Program-made: the position numbers and the translations under genes
Assembly (NCBI RefSeq): GCF_900105165.1
Contig: NZ_LT629740.1
Span: forward strand, 1,798,001-1,862,000
DNA length: 64,000 bases
Direction: 5' to 3'
DNA from: Mucilaginibacter mallensis
GTDB taxonomy: Bacteria > Bacteroidota > Bacteroidia > Sphingobacteriales > Sphingobacteriaceae
Shown here: positions 26,937 to 33,913 of the stretch, one piece after another
Position numbering within the stretch: position 1 is the stretch's first letter
Layout: every line of letters starts with the position of its first letter
Notes under the pieces: generated by a model
Told to the model about the DNA's origin: nothing
The model's input: the letters and a program-made list of their open reading frames with translations, nothing else
Database searches by the model: none

Positions 26937-28157
26937 TTGGGCTTCGCTTCATTTATCGCCAGTCGTATTACTTTTAAGTCTAAGCGTACGTTTTCAAAAT
27001 TGATTGTACGTATAGCTATAGTAGGCATTATGCTCGGGCTTGGGGTAATGATATTGTCGTTGGCCGTAGTACGTGGCTTTAAAAAAGAGATCAGGGAAAA
27101 GATCCGCGGCTTCGCGGGCGATATACAGGTAGTAAAATTTGATCTGAATAATTCTTACGAAAACTCCCCCTTTTTAGCCGATTCCGCTTTTGTTAGAAAA
27201 GCGTTGGCGACGAAGATGGTTACCTACGTTATGCCTTTCGCCACCAAAACGGGCATTATAAGGGCTAATGACGAAATTGAGGGTGTTGTTTTAAAAGGGG
27301 TTGATAAAACTTATGACTGGTCGTTCTTCAAAAAAACGCTGATAGCCGGTACCGTTATTGATTTTACCGATACCCTGGAAGCGCAAAAACAGATCATGAT
27401 ATCTGAGCAAACAGCCAACAGACTTAAGCTAAAGCTGGGCGACAAGCTGATCATGTATTTTGTACAGCAGCCTATGCGCGTGCGGCGGTTTAAGATCGTG
27501 GGGATATATAGTTCAGGGGTTGACGAGGTTGATAAAACCTATGTAGTTGGTGCGATGTCATTAATACAACGCCTTAACAACTGGGATCCCAACCAAATTG
27601 GCGGTTATGAACTCAGGGCAAATGATTTTGAGCAATTGCAAGTTGCCGCCGCCGATATTGATGAGATATTATCGCCAAAACTTAAAGCGTATACCGTTAT
27701 ACAGAGCTATCCAACCATATTTGAGTGGCTTAATCTGTTGGACGTTAATACTATAGTAATGCTAACGCTGATGCTGATTGTAGCGGTAATCAACATGATA
27801 TCGGCCCTGTTGATCATGATATTGGAGCGTACATCAATGATAGGCATGTTTAAGGCTATGGGGGCCAATAACTGGAGCATTCAGCAGATATTTTTATATA
27901 ATTCTTTTTACCTGATCGGCCTTGGCTTAATATTGGGCAATGTTTTAGGCTATGGTTTGGGCTTTTTCCAAATGCACACCCACTTTTTTACACTCGATCC
28001 GGCATCATACTATATGAGCTTTGTACCGATAGAATTTACCTGGTTTGATGGGATAATGCTAAATTTGGGTACTTTGGTTATTTGCTTGTTGGTATTGATC
28101 ATACCATCAACGCTGGTGAGTAAAATATCGCCGGTGAAGGCGATAAGGTTTAAATAG
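26937..28157 (+). CDS. LolC/LolE-type ABC transporter permease (FtsX family)
   Basis: 406 residues. One transmembrane helix near residues 25-47 (IVGIMLGLGVMILSLAVV), a large periplasmic MacB-like domain (about 50-270) and three helices at the C terminus, ending VSKISPVKAIRFK, the canonical LolC/E tail. In E. coli such permeases extract lipoproteins for the outer membrane together with LolD. The start is TTG (26937), giving MGFASFIASRITFKS, which resembles relatives; no ATG is suitable. No LolD-type ATPase gene lies alongside. Confidence 0.83.
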   Translation: MGFASFIASRITFKSKRTFSKLIVRIAIVGIMLGLGVMILSLAVVRGFKKEIREKIRGFAGDIQVVKFDLNNSYENSPFLADSAFVRKALATKMVTYVMPFATKTGIIRANDEIEGVVLKGVDKTYDWSFFKKTLIAGTVIDFTDTLEAQKQIMISEQTANRLKLKLGDKLIMYFVQQPMRVRRFKIVGIYSSGVDEVDKTYVVGAMSLIQRLNNWDPNQIGGYELRANDFEQLQVAAADIDEILSPKLKAYTVIQSYPTIFEWLNLLDVNTIVMLTLMLIVAVINMISALLIMILERTSMIGMFKAMGANNWSIQQIFLYNSFYLIGLGLILGNVLGYGLGFFQMHTHFFTLDPASYYMSFVPIEFTWFDGIMLNLGTLVICLLVLIIPSTLVSKISPVKAIRFK

Positions 28158-28161
28158 CCGG

Positions 28162-28252
28162 TTGTCATTTCGACCAGAGGGAGAAATCTTCTTCGATATG
28201 CATTACGGTTATGTCTATTACAGAAGATTTCTCCCTCTGGTCGAAATGACAA
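28162..28252. repeat. GTCAT-type palindromic element with perfect 31-bp arms
   Basis: Arms 28162-28192 and 28222-28252 are exact complements over 31 nt (beginning TTGTCATTTCGACCAGAGGG), with a 29-nt loop. It is the best preserved copy in the window, lying between the convergent permease and mazG genes. Confidence 0.92.
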
Positions 28253-28267
28253 TAAGTTGAGAGTTGA

Positions 28268-29071
28268 TTATAACTTCTTAGCCTCGTTCCAAAATACATC
28301 CATCTCGGCCAAACTCATATCATGTAATTGCTTGCCGCTTTCATTTGCTTTGCTTTCCAGGTATTGAAAACGCTTAATGAATTTACGGTTGGTTTTTTCC
28401 AGAGCGTCCTCAGGGTTTATATTGATGAAGCGGGCATAGTTAATGAGGGAGAACAGCAGGTCGCCAAATTCGCTTTCAGCCCTTTCATGGTCGATAGTGC
28501 TTTCATCCTCTACATTAAATTCATCCTTAAACTCCTGTAATTCTTCCTCCACTTTGGCCCATACCTGGCTTTTTTCTTCCCAGTCGAACCCAACACCACG
28601 GGCCTTTTCCTGTATACGTGATGCTTTTACAAGTGCAGGCAAGGATAATGGTACACCTCCTAAAACAGATTTATTACCCTCTTTCAGCTTTATCTGTTCC
28701 CAGTTGCGTTTTACATCCTCTTCGTTCTGCACATCCACATCGCCATAAATATGCGGGTGACGGTTAACCAATTTGTCGCAAATGCCATTGAGTACCCCGG
28801 TTATATCAAAATCACCAGTTTCCGAACCGATTTTAGCATAGAAAACCAGGTGCAGCATAATATCGCCCAGTTCCTTGCGGATCTCGGGCATATCACCGCT
28901 TAATATGGCATCTGATAGCTCATAGGTTTCCTCAATTGTTAAATGGCGCAGGCTCTCCAGCGTTTGCTTTTTATCCCACGGGCAATTCATCCGCAGGTCA
29001 TTCATAATGGTGAGCAATCTTTCAAACGCAGTAGCAGGAGTAGGGGCAGTGATTGGTGGGATTAAAGGCAT
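28268..29071 (-). CDS. mazG: nucleoside triphosphate pyrophosphohydrolase MazG
   Basis: 267 residues from the chosen start; two all-alpha MazG domains in tandem. The first has CPWDKKQTLESL and the metal-binding EETYEL plus ELGDIMLH; the second has EEELQEFKDE and EFGDLLFSLINYAR. It hydrolyses (d)NTPs to monophosphates for nucleotide-pool cleaning. The frame extends ten codons upstream to ATG 29101, but these residues (HIKNLHIKN) are encoded by a GTGCAAAT-type dispersed repeat, so the start at 29071 (MPLIPPITAP) is more likely original. Confidence 0.93.
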   Translation of the reverse strand: MPLIPPITAPTPATAFERLLTIMNDLRMNCPWDKKQTLESLRHLTIEETYELSDAILSGDMPEIRKELGDIMLHLVFYAKIGSETGDFDITGVLNGICDKLVNRHPHIYGDVDVQNEEDVKRNWEQIKLKEGNKSVLGGVPLSLPALVKASRIQEKARGVGFDWEEKSQVWAKVEEELQEFKDEFNVEDESTIDHERAESEFGDLLFSLINYARFININPEDALEKTNRKFIKRFQYLESKANESGKQLHDMSLAEMDVFWNEAKKL

Positions 29072-29224
29072 GTTTTTGATGTGCAAATTTTTAATGTGCA
29101 AATGTGCGTATATGCAAATGTGCAGATTTTGGCCAATTATTGAATTAATGAATTATAGATTTATTGAATAAGCTAAAGATATGTTCGCATCTGCATATTT
29201 GCACATCTACAAATCTGCACATCT
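29071..29224. repeat. TTTGCACATCT-type inverted repeat
   Basis: Several copies of ATGTGCAAAT at 29071-29130 face TTTGCACATCTACAAATCTG at 29187-29224. It fills the mazG-mnmD gap, touches the mnmD stop and reads into the alternative mazG N terminus. A relative sits at 20250-20283. Confidence 0.65.
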
Positions 29225-29893
29225 ACTCGCTCTCAACATCTCCCTCTTCCCCGGCGCGCCGGGAGCTTTTTCAACCTTTAGGCCTAAGCCCTTAATAGTG
29301 CGTTTTAAGTTGCCCGTAATAGCATAGGTTACAAACACACCGCCGGATTTTAAAAATTTCAGGGTATGGGTGATCGCTGCTTCATCCCACATTTCGGGCT
29401 GATGTACAGCAGCAAATGCATCGAAATAGATTACATCGTATAACTTGTGCGACTGAAAATCTAACAGTTTGCAGTGGGCGATTTGCAGTTTGCAGTTGGG
29501 ATTTAGCTCAACTTCCTGTTGTAATGAGTTTGGGTAATTATGAATGAATGTATCCCATAACGTTGGGGTTAAGTACGCATCGTAACCTGTTTGGCCGATC
29601 ATTTCTGTTGTGAGCGGATACGCCTCAATGCCTGTGTAATCAAGTTGTATATTTTCAGCAGTGCAGTAATCGGCAGATAATAGAAAGTTAAGCCCGGTTC
29701 CAAAGCCGACTTCTAAAATACTTACACTATCGTTTTTGTTGGCCGATAAAAAATGCTTTAATCCGGATTCAACAAACACATGCCTGCTCTCCTGCAATGC
29801 CCCGTGACGCGAATGGTAGTTTTCGCCAACTTCGCTGTTGAAGATAGTATTGGAGCCATCGGCAGTTTGAACGATCTTTAGTTCAGGATTCAT
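29207..29893 (-). CDS. mnmD: tRNA 5-methylaminomethyl-2-thiouridine methyltransferase MnmD
   Basis: 228 residues from the chosen start; SAM-dependent methyltransferase completing mnm5s2U34 of tRNA (the domain fused to MnmC in E. coli). SILEVGFGTGLNFLL is the SAM site and VIYFDAFAAVHQPEMW the catalytic block. Two repeat-derived segments are visible: the alternative upstream start at 29914 (YQPLT before MNPEL) lies in an ACTATCAACCATTAACTATG repeat, and an internal in-frame insert, NPNCKLQIAHCKL, comes from an AACTGCAAACTGC repeat at 29463-29500. Neither interrupts a motif. Confidence 0.88.
   Translation of the reverse strand: MNPELKIVQTADGSNTIFNSEVGENYHSRHGALQESRHVFVESGLKHFLSANKNDSVSILEVGFGTGLNFLLSADYCTAENIQLDYTGIEAYPLTTEMIGQTGYDAYLTPTLWDTFIHNYPNSLQQEVELNPNCKLQIAHCKLLDFQSHKLYDVIYFDAFAAVHQPEMWDEAAITHTLKFLKSGGVFVTYAITGNLKRTIKGLGLKVEKAPGAPGKREMLRASRCADL
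29463..29500 (-). repeat. AACTGCAAACTGC repeat inside mnmD
   Basis: On the coding strand it reads CCCAACTGCAAACTGC followed by two more CACTGCAAACTG-like units, encoding NCKLQIAHCKL in frame between a variable loop and the catalytic block. Confidence 0.6.
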
Positions 29894-29925
29894 AGTTAAT
29901 GGTTGATAGTTCATATATCCCCACC

Positions 29926-30017
29926 GTCATCCCGAACTTGTTTCGGGATCTCACAGGACGATTAACCTGCCTGGTGTAAACTTTGCACGTGGGATGTTGA
30001 AACAAGTTCAACATGAC
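29926..30017. repeat. GTCAT-type palindromic element (TCATCCCGAACTTG subfamily)
   Basis: Left GTCATCCCGAACTTGTTTCG, right GAAACAAGTTCAACATGAC; same subfamily as 58309-58400. It lies between mnmD (start) and the persulfide dioxygenase gene (stop). Confidence 0.8.
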
Positions 30018-30024
30018 AGCCTTT

Positions 30025-31365
30025 TTAATTATTTACTATTGATGTAATTTCCTCACCCAGATCATAAACCGGAACATTCTTAATGCTAGCCGCTATAATA
30101 CTGGTAGCCGCAGCAGAGCGGTAACCGGCAGCACAATGTACCACAATTGGTTTATCAGTTGGAATATCTTTTATACGCTCACGCAATTCAGGTAGTGGGA
30201 TAGTGGTTGCATTATCAAAGAGCAAACCGCCGTTTACCTCACCCCAGTTGCGTACATCAACTACGTTGTAGTTATCGGTGTTTGCTTTAAAATCGTCCAG
30301 ATCAAGATCGGTAGATACTTCATGAAGGTTCTCTGGCGTCAGTAATCCAGCTTTGATGTTTTTTTCGTATCCTATTTTTCCTGTTTTACCGATCATTGTA
30401 TCCAGTTCACTTTCGCTACCGGCAATCAGATAAAATTGTTCATCCGGACCGACTATTGAGCCAAGCCATGTCTCGAATTTTCCACCATCCTGCAGGTTGA
30501 TAGCGCCTTTTAAATGCCCTTTTCTGAAGTCCTCATTAGGGCGGGTATCAATAATCAATATGTTTTTTTCAAGCAAGGTATCGTGAGCCACTTTCGGAAC
30601 ACTGTTAACGCTGGCATCAAAGGCTGGTGCACCTTTCTTATTAAGCGCTACATCAAAGCCAAAATACTTGGGTACAAAAGGCTGGTCCTCGGTTAATGCT
30701 TTAACAAATTGCAACTCATCCATTAATTGCAGGGCATAGTTCTCGCGCAACTCGCGGCCGATGGTAGTGTGCAGATCAGGGCTTATATTTTTACCGCATA
30801 GCGAGCCGGGGCCATGCGCCGGGTAAACGGTAGTTTGCTCTGGTAGCTTCATCAGCTTATCACGGGTAGAGTGATACATCTGGCGGGCAAGCTCTTCTTT
30901 TTTTGCGGTGATATTACCCACGTCCTCACGCAAATCCGGGCGACCAACATCGCCGACAAACAGCGTATCTCCGGTGAAAATAGCTACATCGTTTCCGTAT
31001 TCATTCTGCAATAAAATACAGATAGAATCAGGTGAATGGCCGGGTGTATTGATAGCTTTTAATTGGATATCATCCAGCTCGATGCTATCGCCATCATCAA
31101 AGCTCTCGTGGGGGTATTCGGCGCCCGTAAGCTTGCTTACGTAGATGATCGCGCCGGTTGTTTGGTGTATCTCCAGGTGTGAGCTTACAAAATCGGCATG
31201 TGGATGTGTTTCAATCACGCCCACAATATCGGCCTCATGCAGGGTAGCAAAATTATAATAGGGCTGCGGGTCACGGGCCGGATCAATAACGATCATTTTT
31301 CCTGTGTGGATAACAGCGTATGAGGCATGCGCTAAGCCTTTGTCGTAAAACTGATGGATTATCAT
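30025..31365 (-). CDS. persulfide dioxygenase-like MBL protein with two rhodanese domains
   Basis: 446 residues. An ETHE1-like metallo-beta-lactamase domain (about residues 1-245) is followed by two rhodanese domains. The second keeps the active-site loop CAAGYRS; the first lacks a cysteine and looks inactive. The family oxidises glutathione/bacillithiol persulfide to sulfite or transfers sulfane sulfur. The metal motif reads HPHADF (His 54, His 56, Asp 58, Phe 59) where ETHE1 has HxHxDH. A TTG four codons upstream is open, but ATG 31365 is preferred because a TATCTTTG box lies just before it. Confidence 0.85.
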   Translation of the reverse strand: MIIHQFYDKGLAHASYAVIHTGKMIVIDPARDPQPYYNFATLHEADIVGVIETHPHADFVSSHLEIHQTTGAIIYVSKLTGAEYPHESFDDGDSIELDDIQLKAINTPGHSPDSICILLQNEYGNDVAIFTGDTLFVGDVGRPDLREDVGNITAKKEELARQMYHSTRDKLMKLPEQTTVYPAHGPGSLCGKNISPDLHTTIGRELRENYALQLMDELQFVKALTEDQPFVPKYFGFDVALNKKGAPAFDASVNSVPKVAHDTLLEKNILIIDTRPNEDFRKGHLKGAINLQDGGKFETWLGSIVGPDEQFYLIAGSESELDTMIGKTGKIGYEKNIKAGLLTPENLHEVSTDLDLDDFKANTDNYNVVDVRNWGEVNGGLLFDNATTIPLPELRERIKDIPTDKPIVVHCAAGYRSAAATSIIAASIKNVPVYDLGEEITSIVNN

Positions 31366-31374
31366 AAATTGTGG

Positions 31375-31382
31375 CAAAGATA
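31375..31382 (-). promoter_or_regulatory. -7 box of the persulfide dioxygenase gene
   Basis: TATCTTTG on the minus strand, 9 nt before ATG 31365. It overlaps the alternative TTG start at 31377. Confidence 0.5.
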
Positions 31383-31442
31383 TGGAATAGTATGTAAGAC
31401 TTGAGTCAGAAGTCTAAAGTCAGTAATTGGCTTATAAAGAAC

Positions 31443-31469
31443 AAAGCCCTCCAATAAACAGAGGGCTTT
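31443..31469 (-). terminator. intrinsic terminator of the M13 peptidase gene
   Basis: Perfect 9-bp stem (AAAGCCCTC 31443-31451 with GAGGGCTTT 31461-31469), 9-nt loop, followed on the minus strand by GTTCTTT. It is embedded in an AGTC-rich repeat that spans about 31390-31505. Confidence 0.78.
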
Positions 31470-31505
31470 GACTCAGTACTTAAGGCTATAGACTTCAGAC
31501 TAAAC

Positions 31506-33569
31506 TTACCAAACCTTAATTCTATCCTCCGGTTTCTTATAATTCTTATCACCAGGCTTTACATTAAATGCGGTATACCATGCATCAATATTAGTAAGCG
31601 GGGCATTGCAGCGGTATTGCTCAGGTGAGTGCGGGTCAGTTAAGATACGCTGTGCGGCTGATTCAGGCCTTTGCGCGCTTCTCCAAACCTGCGCCCACGA
31701 CAAGAAGAAACGCTGATCAGGTGTAAAACCATCAATTTTTGTGGTTGAATGCCCTTCTTTGGTTTTCTTAAATGCTTCGTAAGCAATATTTACACCACCC
31801 AGATCGGCAAGGTTTTCACCCAGGGTCAGCTTACCATTTACATGGATGGAATCAAGCACGGTAAACGCGTTGTATTGTGCTACTACCTGGTCGGCGCGGG
31901 TTTTAAATTTATCGGCATCTGTGGTAGTCCACCAGTTGCGCAGGGTGCCATCAGCATCATACTGGCGGCCCTGATCATCAAATCCATGGGTCATTTCGTG
32001 ACCGATAACAGCGCCTATACCACCGTAGTTAACAGCATCATCGGCACCAAAATCAAAGAAAGGGAACTGTAATATCCCGGCAGGGAAAACGATCTCATTA
32101 TTTGCAGGGTTGTAGTAAGCGTTAACTGTTGGCGGCGTCATTCCCCAGCGTTTTTTATCAACAGGTTTACCAAGCTGACTAACATTGTAATTATATCTCC
32201 ATGTACTTAAACGTCTTAGGTTGCCCATATAATCGTTACGGTCAATTACAACACCATCATAAGTTTGCCATTTATCAGGATAACCAATCTTTACGGTAAA
32301 GGCAGCTAATTTTTTAAGTGCTCGCTGTTTGGTTTCGTCGCTCATCCAATCAAGGCGTTTAATACGGTCGCCCAGGGTTTCCTTTAGATTGTTCACCAGG
32401 TCAATCATATATTGCTTGGCGGCAGGTGTAAAGTATTTTTCTACATATAATTGCCCCAACAATTCACCCAAACTACCATCAACCAGGCCCGACATCCGCT
32501 CGTTACGTGGTGTCTGCACTTTTTGTCCGCTTAAAGCGGCGCTGAAATCAAAATTAGCTTTTACAAACGGAGCGCTTAACGCACCAGCTGATCCTTTAAG
32601 GATATTCCATTTTAAATATACTTTCAGATCTGATATGGGGGTAGAAGCCAACAAAGTATCAGCAGCCATAAAAAATGCAGGTTCGGCAACCAATACGGTA
32701 TCCTGGCCCGGTGTTTTCAACGCGGTTAATAATTGCGCCCAGTTTAAATGCGGGGTAATGCTGCTGAAATAAGTCACCGAGTATTTATTATAAGTGACAT
32801 TAGGGTCGCGCATGGCAACACGGCTTAACTGCGCTTTAGCGAGTACTTTCTCAAAATTGAATATAGTCGATGCATTTTTAGCTGCATCATCGGCATTGGT
32901 TCCTGTTAATGTAAACAGGGTAGTAACGTATTTTGTGTAAGCATCATGAATAGCCTGATTGCGTGCACTGCTTTTTAAATAATAATCACGATCCGGCAGG
33001 CTTGTGCCGCCCTGGTTAAAGTTCACTATGTTTTTATTAGGATGTTTATCATCCTGGCCCACACCAAAGCCAAATAGCGGGCTTCCTATGCCGTTTAAAC
33101 GCTCATATATTATTTCACTGATAATGCCATTCAGGTCGGTTATCTTATCAATACGTGCCAGATCACCTGCTATAGGCGTGTAGCCCAGTTTATCAATTGT
33201 AACGGTGTCCATACCACTTGCATACAAGTCGCCCACACGTTGTTTCAGGCTTCCTTTTGGCTGGCCGGGAGTTGCGCTAACCTCATTCAGCAGTTTTAAT
33301 AATTTGTCGGTATTATCCTGGTGCAATATGCTGAAACTTCCCCAGCGGGTTTCTTTAGCGGGGATAGGATTGTTCTTTATCCAGTTGCCGTTGGCATAAT
33401 CAAAAAAATTGTCGCCGGGTTTAATGGATTGGTCCATATTAGCCGGGTCAATAAATTTTTTAGGGTGAACAGGATTTGTTTTAGGATTTTTACCGCCATC
33501 AAAGGCAAAAGCGCTTACCGAAAGGCATAATGCACCGGCAAGCACCAGGTTAAAGGGCTTTACATTCAT
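31506..33569 (-). CDS. M13 (neprilysin/PepO) family zinc metallopeptidase
   Basis: 687 residues with a signal peptide (about residues 1-22, ending SAFA). The zinc motif HEMTH in GHEMTHGFDDQGRQYD, the third-ligand motif ENLADLGG and the C-terminal EQYRCNAPLTN match family M13, with the large N-terminal helical lid. It is expected in the periplasm or at the cell surface, cleaving peptides. It is monocistronic, with a terminator 37 nt downstream. Confidence 0.93.
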   Translation of the reverse strand: MNVKPFNLVLAGALCLSVSAFAFDGGKNPKTNPVHPKKFIDPANMDQSIKPGDNFFDYANGNWIKNNPIPAKETRWGSFSILHQDNTDKLLKLLNEVSATPGQPKGSLKQRVGDLYASGMDTVTIDKLGYTPIAGDLARIDKITDLNGIISEIIYERLNGIGSPLFGFGVGQDDKHPNKNIVNFNQGGTSLPDRDYYLKSSARNQAIHDAYTKYVTTLFTLTGTNADDAAKNASTIFNFEKVLAKAQLSRVAMRDPNVTYNKYSVTYFSSITPHLNWAQLLTALKTPGQDTVLVAEPAFFMAADTLLASTPISDLKVYLKWNILKGSAGALSAPFVKANFDFSAALSGQKVQTPRNERMSGLVDGSLGELLGQLYVEKYFTPAAKQYMIDLVNNLKETLGDRIKRLDWMSDETKQRALKKLAAFTVKIGYPDKWQTYDGVVIDRNDYMGNLRRLSTWRYNYNVSQLGKPVDKKRWGMTPPTVNAYYNPANNEIVFPAGILQFPFFDFGADDAVNYGGIGAVIGHEMTHGFDDQGRQYDADGTLRNWWTTTDADKFKTRADQVVAQYNAFTVLDSIHVNGKLTLGENLADLGGVNIAYEAFKKTKEGHSTTKIDGFTPDQRFFLSWAQVWRSAQRPESAAQRILTDPHSPEQYRCNAPLTNIDAWYTAFNVKPGDKNYKKPEDRIKVW

Positions 33570-33797
33570 AATGAGATCATGATTAAACTTTTAAAGATAA
33601 TAATTTATCGGTAATACGAGTGAAGCAGGGGGATGTCACTAACGATTAAACCAATTAATTATAGCATACACCCCCGATTTTTTAAGGATGTAATGTACTA
33701 AAGGCCTTACAGGTAATGTTTTCATGAAAATGAGTGCATTTGTATGTATAACAGCGCTTTTGTAAAATTATTGTTGCAGAAAATTGGGATGATAGTT

Positions 33798-33890
33798 GAT
33801 GGTTCATAGTTCATAGCAAGATCATGGAAATAGAGTAATAATCTTTTATAAAAAAAACTAAATGCAACTATGAACCATCAACTATGAACT
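33798..33890. repeat. GTTCATAGTT-type inverted repeat
   Basis: Left GATGGTTCATAGTTCATAG and right CTATGAACCATCAACTATG are near-perfect complements around a 50-nt spacer. The same motif gives the alternative N terminus of mnmD. Confidence 0.65.
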
Positions 33891-33899
33891 AAAAATAAT

Positions 33900-33907
33900 T
33901 ATTTTTG
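33900..33907 (+). promoter_or_regulatory. -7 box of valS, adjacent to ATG
   Basis: TATTTTTG ends 6 nt before ATG 33914 and contains the alternative TTG at 33905, which therefore should not be the start. Confidence 0.5.
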
Positions 33908-33913
33908 CACCCT

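Larger units (their letters stand above)
33570..33913. other. divergent intergenic region M13 peptidase / valS
   Basis: 344 nt with no ORF. It holds an inverted repeat of the ATGGTTCATAGTTCATAG type (33798-33890, arms pairing with CTATGAACCATCAACTATG) and the -7 box of valS at its right edge. The left half is featureless to me. Confidence 0.55.
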
